64,000 nt of DNA, taken from contig JAIXQK010000132.1 of the NCBI GenBank assembly GCA_027485795.1, positions 29,378 through 93,377 of the forward strand, written 5' to 3'. A program made the position numbers and the translations under genes. The stretch is from Oxalobacteraceae bacterium. Lineage in GTDB: Bacteria > Pseudomonadota > Gammaproteobacteria > Burkholderiales > Burkholderiaceae_D. The first letter of the stretch is position 1. Every line of letters starts with the position of its first letter. The notes under the pieces were generated by a model that was not told where the DNA came from, ran no database searches, and was given only the letters and a program-made list of their open reading frames with translations. This document shows, piece by piece, positions 20,218 to 31,326 of the stretch.

Positions 20218-20540
20218 GACTCGTCATGTCGAGCAGAAACACCCAATGGGTTCGCGCGGTGCTGCGCGAACCCTATCGGCGCTGAATCCCCTGTTTTTCG
20301 CGATGCAATCATGGGATTACCGCTGTCCAAGACAATAAAAAATAGACTTTCTGGGCAACGTGAGCACTCACTATGTTGTTGAATTTTTAAGCTTTTTGTC
20401 TGATGGGCAATTTAGCTGTGTTACATTGCGGAAAGAGTGGCGCACTAGTCGATTCAAACCAACCTGCAAGAGCGTGTACCTCAATAAAACGCTTTCGGTA
20501 CTTGGGTAATTTGCGGTTACGCATGCTCGCGTTGCCATTG

Positions 20541-20565
20541 CTGCATTGCAGAAATCCTGCGGCAG
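20541..20565 (+). promoter_or_regulatory. Candidate PhaR-type operator upstream of phaZ
   Basis: CTGC-ATT-GCAG (20541-20551) and CTGC-G-GCAG (20557-20565), 35-59 bp before the phaZ ATG. Confidence 0.4.
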
Positions 20566-20599
20566 CGACACAATGCGAGCGTTTTGATTGAGGGTCACC

Positions 20600-21838
20600 A
20601 TGCTCTACCAACTGCACGAAATGCATAAGACGTTGCTCAGCCCCCTTGTGCAGTGGGCCGAGGCGTCGTCAAAACTCTTTACCAACCCGGTTTCGCCATT
20701 CGCGCACACGCCGTTTGCGCAGCGTATCGCCGCGGGCTACGAGCTGATGTTCAGGCTAGGCAAGGAGTATGAAAAGCCAGCCTTTGGCATCCACCACACG
20801 GAAGTGAACGGTATGCGCACGGCGATCATTGAAGACGTGGTGCTGGAAAAGCCTTTCTGCAAGCTGCTGCACTTCCGTAAAGACCGTCATGCGCCCCAGC
20901 TGAAAAATCTTCAGCAGCCCAAGGTACTGGTGGTAGCGCCGCTATCCGGTCATCACGCCACACTGCTGCGTGATACCGTGCGCACCCTGCTGACTGAATA
21001 TGATGTCTACATCACCGACTGGACAGATGCACGCATGGTGCCAATTGAGCTTGGCCCCTTCCACTTGCATGACTATGTTTACTATGTGCAGGAGTTCATT
21101 CGTCTGCTGGGTAAAGACCTGAATGTCATCTCGGTGTGCCAGCCAACCGTTCCGGTCCTGGCCGCAATTTCACTGATGTCCAGTGCCAAAGAACCGGTGC
21201 TACCGAAAACCATGATCATGATGGGCGGCCCCATCGATCCACGCGCCTCGCCTACTGCGGTGAATGATCTCGCGACCAACAAGGCTTACAACTGGTTCGA
21301 GAATAACGTGATCTACAGCGTGCCACCGAACTACCCTGGTTACGGCCGCCGCGTCTATCCCGGTTTCTTGCAGCATGCCGGATTCGTTGCGATGAACCCG
21401 CGCCGACATGCGCAAAGTCACTGGGAGTTTTACTTGCATCTGCGTGAAGGTGATAACGAATCCGCAGAGGAGCATCGGAAGTTTTACGACGAGTACAACG
21501 CCGTGCTTGATATGCCTGCAGAGTACTATCTTGAGACTATCAAGACAGTGTTTCAGGACCATGCCCTACCGCTCGGTACCTGGGAAGTTGAGGGCAAGCT
21601 GGTCAAGCCTCAAGATATCAAACAGGTTGCACTGTTAACGATTGAGGGGGAACTGGACGATATCTCCGGCCCCGGTCAGACTCGCGCAGCGCACGAGTTG
21701 TGCAGCGGCATACCCAAGCAGAAGAAGCAGCACTACACCGCACCGAAATGCGGGCATTACGGGATTTTTTCCGGAAGGCGCTGGCGCGAAATGATCGCCC
21801 CGCGTATCGGCGAGTTCATCCGCGGCCACGCTGACTAA
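20600..21838 (+). CDS. phaZ: Intracellular polyhydroxyalkanoate depolymerase
   Basis: MLYQLHEMHKTLLSPLVQWAEASSKLFTNPVSPFAHTPFAQRIAAGYELMFRLGKEYEKPAFGI..., VISVCQPTVPVLAAISLMS lipase-box-like C; typical PhaZ1. Confidence 0.93.
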   Translation: MLYQLHEMHKTLLSPLVQWAEASSKLFTNPVSPFAHTPFAQRIAAGYELMFRLGKEYEKPAFGIHHTEVNGMRTAIIEDVVLEKPFCKLLHFRKDRHAPQLKNLQQPKVLVVAPLSGHHATLLRDTVRTLLTEYDVYITDWTDARMVPIELGPFHLHDYVYYVQEFIRLLGKDLNVISVCQPTVPVLAAISLMSSAKEPVLPKTMIMMGGPIDPRASPTAVNDLATNKAYNWFENNVIYSVPPNYPGYGRRVYPGFLQHAGFVAMNPRRHAQSHWEFYLHLREGDNESAEEHRKFYDEYNAVLDMPAEYYLETIKTVFQDHALPLGTWEVEGKLVKPQDIKQVALLTIEGELDDISGPGQTRAAHELCSGIPKQKKQHYTAPKCGHYGIFSGRRWREMIAPRIGEFIRGHAD

Positions 21839-21923
21839 TCCCAAGATTCCTGCAGCAGCCACCCACCAGGGTGGCTGTCTGCCTCGCCTCTTGATAAGGC
21901 CAAATGTCGGATAATGTTGGGCT

Positions 21924-22625
21924 ATGTCCGACTCACCCAAGACACTCGCCGATCGTATCGAAGATCTGCTGCCGCAAACGCAGTGCACCAAGTGCGGCTA
22001 TCCCGCTTGTCGCCCCTATGCAGAAGCGATCGCTGCCGGCAGCGCAAGCTATAACCAGTGCCCGCCTGGCGGTGCTGAGGGCGTAGCGCGCATCGCCGCA
22101 TTGCTGGGCAAACCCGTCATTCCACTCAATCCTGTGCATGGTGCTGAACGCGAGCGGCCGGTTGCGGTAATCGACGAGAGCGCATGTATTGGGTGCACAC
22201 TGTGCATCCAGGCCTGTCCGGTGGATGCCATCGTCGGCGCGGCCAAGCAAATGCACACCGTGATCACGTCGTTATGTACTGGCTGTGATTTATGTGTACC
22301 GCCCTGCCCTGTCGATTGCATTGATATGCAAACCGCGACACCGGGCAGAACCGGTTGGGCCGCATGGTCGCCATCAGATGCAGATGCGGCACGCGTGCGG
22401 CACGATGCGCGCACAGTACGCCTGCAGCGCGAGAAACAAGAAAACGATGCGCGCTTGGCAGCCAAGGCGCTTGCCAAGCTCGCCGAAGTGGATGCTTCGA
22501 ACGCACAAACAGAGACAGAGCTCGCAGAGAAAGAACGCAAACGCGCCATTATTCAAGCGGCGATTGAGCGCGCGAGCAAACAAAAAGCAATGGCACCTGC
22601 AGTGCCCCCACCAAAAAAGCCATGA
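21924..22625 (+). CDS. rsxB: RnfB/RsxB-like Fe-S electron transport protein
   Basis: Fe-S domain ([19 protein letters not shown]...CPPGG) plus two 4Fe-4S clusters ([32 protein letters not shown]). Confidence 0.88.
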   Translation: MSDSPKTLADRIEDLLPQTQCTKCGYPACRPYAEAIAAGSASYNQCPPGGAEGVARIAALLGKPVIPLNPVHGAERERPVAVIDESACIGCTLCIQACPVDAIVGAAKQMHTVITSLCTGCDLCVPPCPVDCIDMQTATPGRTGWAAWSPSDADAARVRHDARTVRLQREKQENDARLAAKALAKLAEVDASNAQTETELAEKERKRAIIQAAIERASKQKAMAPAVPPPKKP

Positions 22626-23272
22626 ATGCCGACAAACGCCGCCAAATATTTGAGCGACTGCGTGAGGCGAATCCGCACCCCACGACTGAGCTTGAATACA
22701 CCACGCCCTTTGAGCTACTGATTGCTGTCATCTTGTCTGCACAGGCGACGGATGTGTCCGTCAACAAGGCGACGCGCAAGCTCTACCCGGTCGCGAATAC
22801 ACCTGCATCTATCTATGCACTGGATGTCGATGGCTTGATTCCATACATTCAAACCATCGGTCTTTATAAAACCAAAGCAAAAAACGTGATCGAGACTTGC
22901 CGCTTGCTGCTGGAACAGCATGATGGGCAAGTGCCCCGCGAGCGCGAGGCCTTACAGGCTTTACCCGGCGTCGGACGCAAAACTGCCAACGTTGTATTGA
23001 ATACCGCGTTTGGTGTGCCAGCAATGGCAGTGGATACGCATATCTTCCGGGTCTCGAATCGCACTGGGATTGCACCTGGCAAGAATGTGGATGTCGTCGA
23101 ACGAAAGCTCATGAAATTCGTGCCGTCTGAATTCTTGATGGATGCGCATCACTGGTTGATACTGCACGGCCGCTACACCTGCCTGGCGCGCACACCGCAG
23201 TGCTGGAATTGTGTGATTGCTGATCTGTGCGAATTTCGTAAAAAAACGCCTGCACCAAGCAAGGCTATATAA
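22622..23272 (+). CDS. nth: Endonuclease III
   Basis: HhH-GPD sequence ([53 protein letters not shown]) and C-terminal FeS Cys cluster. Confidence 0.95.
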   Translation: MNADKRRQIFERLREANPHPTTELEYTTPFELLIAVILSAQATDVSVNKATRKLYPVANTPASIYALDVDGLIPYIQTIGLYKTKAKNVIETCRLLLEQHDGQVPREREALQALPGVGRKTANVVLNTAFGVPAMAVDTHIFRVSNRTGIAPGKNVDVVERKLMKFVPSEFLMDAHHWLILHGRYTCLARTPQCWNCVIADLCEFRKKTPAPSKAI

Positions 23273-23306
23273 GCACTATGCCACCGCAAGTCACTCATCA
23301 TCCGTG

Positions 23307-23732
23307 ATGTTTAATCCGAGCCGAGAAGAAGTCCGCCGATTTTTCTGCGATACCTGGCGCAAGACGCAGGCGAATTCGCCAATGACCGAGCTCGAGATCA
23401 TGGCACGTGACTGGCTGCTGCAGCATCCCGAATATGAAAGTCTGCTATCCGATCCTGAAACAGCTGAGGTAAGCGATTTCGATATCGGGCAAGGACAATC
23501 CAACCCATTTTTACATCTGTCGATGCACCTCTCCATCGCAGAACAAATCTCGATTGACCAGCCGACCGGCATACGCGACGCCTTCCAGCAACTCGCCACG
23601 CGCCTTGGCGAGCACCAGGCGCATCACCAGATCATGGAATGTCTCGGTGAGATGCTCTGGACTGCGCAGCGTAACGGCACCCCGCCAGACGGAGCAACGT
23701 ATATCGAATGTGTTCGTCGCCGAGCGCGCTGA
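23307..23732 (+). CDS. DUF1841 family protein
   Basis: MFNPSREEVRRFFCDTWRK..., NPFLHLSMHLSIAEQISIDQPTGIRDAFQQL, HHQIMECLGEMLW. Confidence 0.85.
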   Translation: MFNPSREEVRRFFCDTWRKTQANSPMTELEIMARDWLLQHPEYESLLSDPETAEVSDFDIGQGQSNPFLHLSMHLSIAEQISIDQPTGIRDAFQQLATRLGEHQAHHQIMECLGEMLWTAQRNGTPPDGATYIECVRRRAR

Positions 23733-23814
23733 AAAATAAGCGCTTACCGTTGCTCGTTTATACTCGAGCGCTGAATGATTTCGCCAATGTCCTACTCCCT
23801 CAGAACGAACACTC

Positions 23815-24669
23815 ATGACTACCCCTAAGCGCTTCGATGGCTCCGAGCAGTATGTCGCCACCCAGGATCTGAAACTGGCGGTGAATGCCGCGTTAACGCT
23901 GCAGCGCCCGCTCCTCATCAAAGGTGAGCCGGGTACCGGCAAGACTATGCTGGCTGAGGAGGTTGCTGCCGCGCTTGATATGCCACTGCTGCAGTGGCAC
24001 ATAAAATCGACGACCAAAGCGCAGCAGGGTCTCTATGAATATGATGCAGTGTCACGCTTGCGCGACTCGCAACTTGGCGATGAGCGGGTAAAAGACATCC
24101 ATAACTACATCATCAAAGGTGTGCTATGGCAGGCGTTTACCGCTGATCAACCGGTCGTGCTATTGATTGATGAAATCGACAAGGCAGATATCGAGTTCCC
24201 GAATGATTTGCTGCGTGAAATCGACCGTATGGAGTTTTATGTCTACGAGACACGCGAGATGGTACGCGCCAAGTATCGTCCGCTGGTGATCATTACCTCG
24301 AATAATGAAAAAGAATTGCCCGACGCTTTCCTGCGGCGATGCTTTTTTCATTACATTAAATTCCCTGATAAAGAGACGATGCAGCAGATCGTCGATGTGC
24401 ACTTCCCAAGTATTAAGAAAGATCTTCTTGCAGCCGCACTGCACGCGTTTTTCGAGATGCGCGAGATTCCCGGCCTGAAAAAGAAACCCTCGACCTCCGA
24501 ACTACTGGACTGGCTGAAGCTCTTACTGGCTGAAGATATTCCCGCTGATGTGTTGCAATCGAAAGGTAAAGACAATGTTGTGCCGCCACTGCATGGTGCG
24601 CTTCTGAAAAACGAGCAAGATATTCATTTGTTCGAGCGGCTGGTATTCATGTCACGCAATCACCGCTGA
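23815..24669 (+). CDS. MoxR-family AAA+ ATPase
   Basis: Walker A GEPGTGKT, Walker B VVLLIDEIDKAD, sensor ITSNNEKELPDAFLRRCFFHYI. Confidence 0.93.
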   Translation: MTTPKRFDGSEQYVATQDLKLAVNAALTLQRPLLIKGEPGTGKTMLAEEVAAALDMPLLQWHIKSTTKAQQGLYEYDAVSRLRDSQLGDERVKDIHNYIIKGVLWQAFTADQPVVLLIDEIDKADIEFPNDLLREIDRMEFYVYETREMVRAKYRPLVIITSNNEKELPDAFLRRCFFHYIKFPDKETMQQIVDVHFPSIKKDLLAAALHAFFEMREIPGLKKKPSTSELLDWLKLLLAEDIPADVLQSKGKDNVVPPLHGALLKNEQDIHLFERLVFMSRNHR

Positions 24670-24696
24670 TAGCTTACCGAGCATATTGCAAGCATC

Positions 24697-25866
24697 ATGC
24701 TGATTGATTTCTTTTTCACGCTGAAGGACGCGCGAGTTCCGGTCTCGATCAAGGAATTCTTGCTGCTACTCGAAGCCCTTGAAAACAATGTGATCAATCC
24801 TTCAATTGATGAGTTTTATTACCTCGCCCGCACGACGCTAGTCAAAGACGAAGCCAACTTCGATAAATTCGACAAGGCCTTTGGCTATTACTTCCACGGC
24901 GCGCAGACCTTATTCGATAAAGCACCAGATATACCGCTCGACTGGCTGATCAAACGTCTGCAGCGTGAACTGACCCCAGAGCAAAAAGCGCAAATCGAGA
25001 AATTCGGCTACGACAAGCTGATGGACCGCCTGAAACAACTGCTCGATGAGCAAAAAGCCCGGCATGAGGGCGGTAACAAATGGATAGGCACAGGCGGCAC
25101 ATCCCCTTTCGGTAACGGCGGTGTGAATCCGGAAGGTATCCGTATCGGTGGTGAGGGCGGCAACCGCAGCGCAGTCAAGGTGTGGGATGCGCGCGCATTC
25201 CGGGACTATGACAGCGAGCGCGAACTCGGTACACGCAATATCAAGGTCGCATTGCGGCGACTGCGACAGTTTGCACGTGAGGGCTTGGAGGAAGAACTAG
25301 CGCTCGACGACACCATCCGTGCAACCGCGAACAATGCCGGCTGGCTCGATCTGAAGATGCAGCCCGAGCGCAAGAACAAGGTCAAGGTGCTAATGCTGAT
25401 GGATGTCGGCGGCACCATGGATGACCACATCGCACAGGTGGAAGAGCTATTCTCGGCGGCCAAGTCCGAATTCAAGAACATGGAATTCTTCTACTTCCAC
25501 AACTGCGTCTATGATCATCTTTGGAAGCATAATCACCGGCGGCACGCCGAGCGTTTCCCGAGCTGGGATGTGATCCGCAAATATCCTGCGGATACCAAGC
25601 TGATATTTGTCGGTGATGCGACCATGAGCCCGTATGAAATCGTGCAGCCGGGTGGCTCAGTCGAGTACAACAATGAAGAGGCCGGCGCAGTCTGGATACA
25701 GCGCTTCACACAACAATTTTCCAAGTACGTCTGGCTGAACCCGGAGCCCGAGGGCTTGTGGCAATACCGGCAATCAATCACGATCATCCGCCAGCTAATG
25801 TCTGATCGCATGTACCCGATCACGATGGAAGGCCTAGATCGGGCGATGCAATGGCTGTCCAAATAA
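24697..25866 (+). CDS. VWA-domain (CoxE-like) protein
   Basis: VWA CoxE-like sequence (KVLMLMDVGGTMDDHIAQVEELFSAAKSEFKNMEFFYFHNCVYDHLW); downstream of MoxR. Confidence 0.88.
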   Translation: MLIDFFFTLKDARVPVSIKEFLLLLEALENNVINPSIDEFYYLARTTLVKDEANFDKFDKAFGYYFHGAQTLFDKAPDIPLDWLIKRLQRELTPEQKAQIEKFGYDKLMDRLKQLLDEQKARHEGGNKWIGTGGTSPFGNGGVNPEGIRIGGEGGNRSAVKVWDARAFRDYDSERELGTRNIKVALRRLRQFAREGLEEELALDDTIRATANNAGWLDLKMQPERKNKVKVLMLMDVGGTMDDHIAQVEELFSAAKSEFKNMEFFYFHNCVYDHLWKHNHRRHAERFPSWDVIRKYPADTKLIFVGDATMSPYEIVQPGGSVEYNNEEAGAVWIQRFTQQFSKYVWLNPEPEGLWQYRQSITIIRQLMSDRMYPITMEGLDRAMQWLSK

Positions 25867-25944
25867 TCTGCGAATAATTCATTACAATCCCGGAGTTCGC
25901 CCGTACAGGGCGAGTTCTCTGCTTAATCCAACTACTGTTATCGA

Positions 25945-27936
25945 ATGGTCAGCAAAAAAAACGACTACAGCGAATCATCGATTCGCGTCTTAAAAGGCCT
26001 CGAGCCCGTCAAACAACGGCCGGGTATGTACACCCGTACGGAGAATCCGCTGCACATCATCCAGGAAGTGATCGATAACGCTTCGGATGAAGCCCTCGGC
26101 GGCTATTGCAAGCATATTGAGGTCACACTAAACACGGACGGTAGCGTCAGCGTCGAGGATGATGGGCGTGGCATCCCAGTTGGCTTGCACCCAGAAGAGA
26201 AAGTGCCAACGGTTGAAATTGTTTTCACGCGTTTGCATGCCGGTGGCAAATTCGACAAAGGCTCCGGCGGCGCGTATGCATTCTCCGGTGGCTTGCATGG
26301 TGTCGGTGTATCGGTCACGAACGCGCTGTCGTCGAAGCTTGAGATCACCGTCTGGCGCAAGGATGACAAAGGCCAGGGTGTGCATACGCTTCAATTTGCG
26401 AATGGTGACGTGGTACAGAAGCTGAAGTCACGCGCCGCTGGCAAGGATGATAAAAAAGGTGGGACCCGAGTCACTGTCTGGCCCAATCCCAAATATTTCG
26501 ACTCACCGCAGATTCCGCTCGGCGAGCTACAACGCCTGCTGCGCTCCAAGGCGGTGCTTCTACCTGGCGTCAAAGTCTCACTCACTCACGCTAAAACTGG
26601 CGATACCCAGTCCTGGCTGTATGAGCAAGGTCTGCGCGGTTACTTGAGCGAGTCGCTTTCGCAGAGCGGTGGCGGCAACCTGTTGATTCCTTTCTTCGAA
26701 GGTGAGCAATATGCCAGCGCCGATGCGGATGGCTTTGCCGAGGGTGAAGGCGCCGCTTGGGTAGTCGCGTGGACGGAAGAAGGCAATGTAGTGCGCGAGT
26801 CTTACGTCAATCTGATACCCACGCCTGCCGGTGGCACGCATGAATCCGGCTTGCGCGAAGGCCTGTTCGGTGCGGTAAAGAGTTTTGTTGAGCTGCATTC
26901 GTTATTGCCGAAGGGCGTCAAGCTACTGCCGGAAGATGTGTTCGCGCGTACCTCATTCGTGCTATCAGCGAAAGTGCTTGATCCACAGTTTCAAGGCCAG
27001 ATCAAAGAAAAGCTCAACTCACGCGATGCGGTTCGACTGGTCGCTGGTTATTCACGAGGAGCGCTTGAGCTTTGGTTGAACCAGCATGTTGACTACGGAC
27101 GCAAGCTCGCAGAGCTGGTGATCCGTCAGGCGCAGAGCCGTTTGAAGTCAGCGCAGAAAGTCGAGAAACGAAAATCGTCGGGTGTGGCAGTGTTACCCGG
27201 GAAGCTGACCGATTGTGAATCGACCGACATTACGCGTAATGAGATTTTTTTAGTCGAGGGTGATTCTGCAGGTGGCTCAGCAAAGATGGGGCGCGATAAA
27301 GAATTCCAAGCCATCCTGCCATTGCGCGGCAAGGTACTGAATGCTTGGGAAACCGAGCGCGATCGCTTGTTTGCCAATAACGAGATTCACGACATCGCCG
27401 TCGCGATTGGTGTTGATCCGCACAGTAAAAACGATAATCCTGATCTTTCAAATCTACGCTACGGGCGGATCTGTATCTTGTCGGATGCGGACGTTGATGG
27501 CTCGCATATTCAGGTACTACTACTCACACTGTTCTTCAAGCATTTCCCAAAGCTGATCGAACACGGCCATATCCATATCGCTCGTCCACCGCTCTATCGG
27601 GTGGACGCGCCTGCACGTGGCAAGAAGCCAGCGCAGAAGATTTATGCACTTGATAGTGGCGAATTAGAAGCGGTCGAGGACAAGCTACGCAAAGATGGCG
27701 TGAAAGACGGCGCATGGAATATCGCACGCTTCAAGGGCTTGGGCGAGATGAGTGCAGATCAGTTGTGGGAAACCACCATGAATCCTGATACGCGCCGTTT
27801 ATTACCAGTGGCCTTGGGTGAGCTGGATCTGAAAGCATCCGAGCAGCGCTTCACCATGTTGATGGGTAAAGGTGAAGCAGCAGCCCGCCGAGCGTGGCTG
27901 GAAGAGCATGGCAATGAAGTGGAAGCGGATATCTAA
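25945..27936 (+). CDS. parE: DNA topoisomerase IV subunit B
   Basis: GHKL ATPase and TOPRIM sequence (EVIDNASDEALGG, GGLHGVGVSVTNALS, LVEGDSAGGSAKMGRDKEFQAILPLRGKVLN). Confidence 0.95.
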   Translation: MVSKKNDYSESSIRVLKGLEPVKQRPGMYTRTENPLHIIQEVIDNASDEALGGYCKHIEVTLNTDGSVSVEDDGRGIPVGLHPEEKVPTVEIVFTRLHAGGKFDKGSGGAYAFSGGLHGVGVSVTNALSSKLEITVWRKDDKGQGVHTLQFANGDVVQKLKSRAAGKDDKKGGTRVTVWPNPKYFDSPQIPLGELQRLLRSKAVLLPGVKVSLTHAKTGDTQSWLYEQGLRGYLSESLSQSGGGNLLIPFFEGEQYASADADGFAEGEGAAWVVAWTEEGNVVRESYVNLIPTPAGGTHESGLREGLFGAVKSFVELHSLLPKGVKLLPEDVFARTSFVLSAKVLDPQFQGQIKEKLNSRDAVRLVAGYSRGALELWLNQHVDYGRKLAELVIRQAQSRLKSAQKVEKRKSSGVAVLPGKLTDCESTDITRNEIFLVEGDSAGGSAKMGRDKEFQAILPLRGKVLNAWETERDRLFANNEIHDIAVAIGVDPHSKNDNPDLSNLRYGRICILSDADVDGSHIQVLLLTLFFKHFPKLIEHGHIHIARPPLYRVDAPARGKKPAQKIYALDSGELEAVEDKLRKDGVKDGAWNIARFKGLGEMSADQLWETTMNPDTRRLLPVALGELDLKASEQRFTMLMGKGEAAARRAWLEEHGNEVEADI

Positions 27937-27945
27937 GGCTTAAAA

Positions 27946-30261
27946 ATGACCGACCAAACCAACCTATTCGAATCCGCCACTGACGATAGTGGCGAATCGC
28001 TCACACTCGCTACCTTTGCCGAACGCGCTTATCTTGATTATGCGATCTCCGTTGTCAAAGGCCGTGCGCTACCCGATGTCTGCGATGGACAAAAGCCGGT
28101 ACAGCGTCGCATCTTGTACGCAATGGATCAGCTGCGACTCGATCCAACTGCAAAGCCGAGAAAGTCAGCCGCAGTCGTAGGCGATGTATTGGGTAAGCTG
28201 CACCCACATGGTGACCAGTCGGTGTATGACGCCATGGTACGTATGGCGCAGAGCTTTGCACTGCGCTACCCGCTAGTCGATGGCCATGGTAACTTTGGCT
28301 CGCGTGATGGCGATGGCGCTGCGGCGATGCGCTACACCGAAGCGCGACTGACGCCGATCTCTCAGCTACTGCTGGATGAGATCGACATGGGCACGGTCGA
28401 TTTTGTACCGAACTACGATGGCTCAAGCGAAGAGCCTAAGCTGCTACCGGCGCGACTACCGTTCGTTTTGCTGAATGGTGCCTCAGGTATCGCCGTCGGT
28501 CTCGCGACGGAAATCCCGTCGCATAATCTGACCGAAGTAGCGGAAGCTGCAGTCGCACTCATCAAGAATCCCAAGCTGTCGCATGAATCCTTGATGGCGC
28601 TAATTCCCGGGCCGGACTTTCCGGGTGGTGGTCAGATCATCACGCCACCGGCGCAGATCAGCGAGATTTATCAAGCCGGTCGCGGCAGTATCAAAGTCCG
28701 CGCGCGCTGGAAGATTGAAGATCTTGCACGCGGTCAGTGGCAGTTGATCGTCACCGAGCTGCCGCCAGGTACATCAGCGCAAAAAATTCTGGAAGAAATT
28801 GAAGAGCTGACCAACCCCAAGGTCAAACTCGGCAAGAAGGGTCTCACCCCAGAGCAACTCGCTACTAAGCAAACAATCCTTGGCGTACTGGATACGGTTC
28901 GCGATGAGTCCGGGCGCGAAGCACCGGTGCGCTTAGTGTTTGAGCCGAAGTCAAAAAATCAAGATCAGGAAGAGTTCAGCAACCTGCTGCTCGCGCATAC
29001 CTCGCTCGAGAATAATGCGGCCATTAATCTGGTGATGATCGGCGCCGATGGTCGTCCGCGGCAAAAAGGCCTGGGCGATATTCTGCGTGAATGGATAGGC
29101 TTCCGGTTCGATACTGTTACCCGTCGCACACAGCATCGTCTGGGCAAGGTAGATGACCGCATTCATATTCTTGAAGGCCGCGAAGCTGTCCTGCTGAATA
29201 TCGATAAAGTCATCAAGATTATTCGTGAATCAGACGAGCCCAAGCCGGCGCTGATGAAAGCCTTCAAGCTGTCGGATCGACAGGCCGAGGATATTCTTGA
29301 AATTCGCTTGCGTCAGTTAGCGCGACTCGAAGCCATCAAGATTCAACAAGAGTTGGCTGAGCTACGTAAAGAGCGTGTCGTACTACAAGATCTGCTCGAC
29401 CAGCCTGCCTCCATGAAAAAGCTGCTCGTCAAAGAGATCGAAGGCGATGCAAAACAATATGGTGATGCACGACGCACCTTGATCGAAGTGGCCGAGCGCG
29501 CAGTGGCCGAGCAAAAGCTGATCGATGAGCCGGTCACCGTCGTGATCTCGCAAAAAGGTTGGGTACGTTCCCGCCAAGGGTATGGTCATGACGCGCAGCA
29601 GTTCAGCTTCAAATCGGGCGATGCGCTCTACGCTGCCTTCGAGTGCCGTACGGTCGATACCCTACTTGCGTTTGGATCAAACGGTCGGGTGTATTCAGTC
29701 GCGGTCGCGCAGCTACCGGGCGCAAGGGGTGATGGTGTACCAGTGACGACCTTGGTCGAGCTTGAGCCCGGCACACGGCTGCTGCATTACTTTGCCGGCG
29801 CTGCCAACACGCCGCTCTTGCTGGCGTCAACCGCAGCGTATGGATTCTCTGCCAAAGCGGGCGATATGGTGTCGAGACAAAAGGGTGGCAAATCCTTCAT
29901 GACGATGGATGAAGGTGATGAGCCCCTGATGCCACGCGTCATCGCTGCAAACGCGAGTGCTGTAGCTTGCCTATCTGAACGTGGAAGATTATTGGTGTTC
30001 GGGCTCGCTGACATCAAAACCCAATCGGCCGGTGGCCGTGGTGTGACGCTGATGGAGTTGGATGACAAAGAACGACTTCTCGCAGCCGAACCCATTACGC
30101 AAAAAGGTGTGCGTGTGATCGGAACTGGTCAGCGTAGCGGAAAAGCGCAAGAAAGTAATCTTTCGGGAGCGGATCTGACCCACCATATCGGCAAGCGCGC
30201 ACGCAAGGGCAAACTACTAGCATCGCGCATGAAAGCGACTCAGCTAGTGTCGCTCGGCTGA
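27946..30261 (+). CDS. parC: DNA topoisomerase IV subunit A
   Basis: [49 protein letters not shown]. Confidence 0.95.
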   Translation: MTDQTNLFESATDDSGESLTLATFAERAYLDYAISVVKGRALPDVCDGQKPVQRRILYAMDQLRLDPTAKPRKSAAVVGDVLGKLHPHGDQSVYDAMVRMAQSFALRYPLVDGHGNFGSRDGDGAAAMRYTEARLTPISQLLLDEIDMGTVDFVPNYDGSSEEPKLLPARLPFVLLNGASGIAVGLATEIPSHNLTEVAEAAVALIKNPKLSHESLMALIPGPDFPGGGQIITPPAQISEIYQAGRGSIKVRARWKIEDLARGQWQLIVTELPPGTSAQKILEEIEELTNPKVKLGKKGLTPEQLATKQTILGVLDTVRDESGREAPVRLVFEPKSKNQDQEEFSNLLLAHTSLENNAAINLVMIGADGRPRQKGLGDILREWIGFRFDTVTRRTQHRLGKVDDRIHILEGREAVLLNIDKVIKIIRESDEPKPALMKAFKLSDRQAEDILEIRLRQLARLEAIKIQQELAELRKERVVLQDLLDQPASMKKLLVKEIEGDAKQYGDARRTLIEVAERAVAEQKLIDEPVTVVISQKGWVRSRQGYGHDAQQFSFKSGDALYAAFECRTVDTLLAFGSNGRVYSVAVAQLPGARGDGVPVTTLVELEPGTRLLHYFAGAANTPLLLASTAAYGFSAKAGDMVSRQKGGKSFMTMDEGDEPLMPRVIAANASAVACLSERGRLLVFGLADIKTQSAGGRGVTLMELDDKERLLAAEPITQKGVRVIGTGQRSGKAQESNLSGADLTHHIGKRARKGKLLASRMKATQLVSLG

Positions 30262-30277
30262 TAAGCCTTCTTTAAAT

Positions 30278-31306
30278 TCACGAGCTTGGCGCAGGCACAA
30301 CCGATGCCAAGCGCTCCTTCAGCTGCGCGATATTCTTGCAGTCATGCCCGAGAATAATGCGCAGCGTTCCTCTCTGCTCGGTGTTTGACCGAAAACTCGT
30401 TCTAATACCTAGCATGCTTGAAAAACGTCGTGCATCGTCGGCATGGTGTGGCAAGTACTCAATCCGGGTCAATTCAACGCTGTAGTTTTTGTAATTCGCT
30501 GTTCTGACAACGCGCCAGTGGTCCACGGGTAGCGAAGAACCCAATTGTTTGGCTAAACCATTCACGCCATTGCCATTGACCAGCTCGACTGACAGTGCTG
30601 CACCATTTATAAGCTTGGCCGAAACATTTAACTGCACGTCAGACGATGACAAGACACTCACTTCGGACTTGTTTTGCGATACCTTGTCTGATTGAGACGC
30701 TAGCGATGGCGACGCTGATATTGGGTAGCGCAGTGCGTAGGTTGATGGCCCAGTCACTTCAATCGCGTTGTCGGATGAAACGATAACGGGCAACAAATCG
30801 GTCTTGACGACCAGTTCAGTTTCGCTCGGCGCGTTCAGCTTTTTATCGATTGCCTGCAATCGGCTACGGTTACTCTCGTTAGAAGGATCGATAATCAATG
30901 CCTGCTGCAGGGCGTCACGCGCCTCCCACTCTCGACCGCGCAACTGAAGTGCATAAGCCAGATTCGAATACACGTGTGGTACCGGATGATCTTTGGACAA
31001 CTGCTGCAAAAGAACAATCGCGTTGTCAAGATCGCCGCTGATACCCATTACCGCAGCGATGCCATTCTTGGCCTCGGCGTGTGTCGGATCGAGTGACAAT
31101 GCGCTGATATAAGCCTGCTTGGCTTCGACATACTGTCCTGCACGGTGTAATTGCCTACCACGCTCATATTCACTCTGAGCGCTTTTCACTAACCGTAGTT
31201 GCGACTGAGGGTGTGAATCAAACAGACTACTCATACTGGGGAAGATAGAGCAACCCAATAGTAGTGGCCCACAAAGTGATAGCGAGATACCCGTCCTTGT
31301 TTTCAC
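30278..31306 (-). CDS. tadD: Tad pilus TPR lipoprotein (TadD-like) with C-terminal LytR_C-like domain
   Basis: Lipobox (LLLGC), TPRs, then VELVNGNGVNGLAKQLGSSLPVDHWRVVRTANYKNYSVELTRIEYLPHHADDARRFSSMLG as in LytR_C domains. Confidence 0.75.
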   Translation of the reverse strand: MKTRTGISLSLCGPLLLGCSIFPSMSSLFDSHPQSQLRLVKSAQSEYERGRQLHRAGQYVEAKQAYISALSLDPTHAEAKNGIAAVMGISGDLDNAIVLLQQLSKDHPVPHVYSNLAYALQLRGREWEARDALQQALIIDPSNESNRSRLQAIDKKLNAPSETELVVKTDLLPVIVSSDNAIEVTGPSTYALRYPISASPSLASQSDKVSQNKSEVSVLSSSDVQLNVSAKLINGAALSVELVNGNGVNGLAKQLGSSLPVDHWRVVRTANYKNYSVELTRIEYLPHHADDARRFSSMLGIRTSFRSNTEQRGTLRIILGHDCKNIAQLKERLASVVPAPSS

Positions 31307-31326
31307 TGTTGACTCCTTAGACTGCG

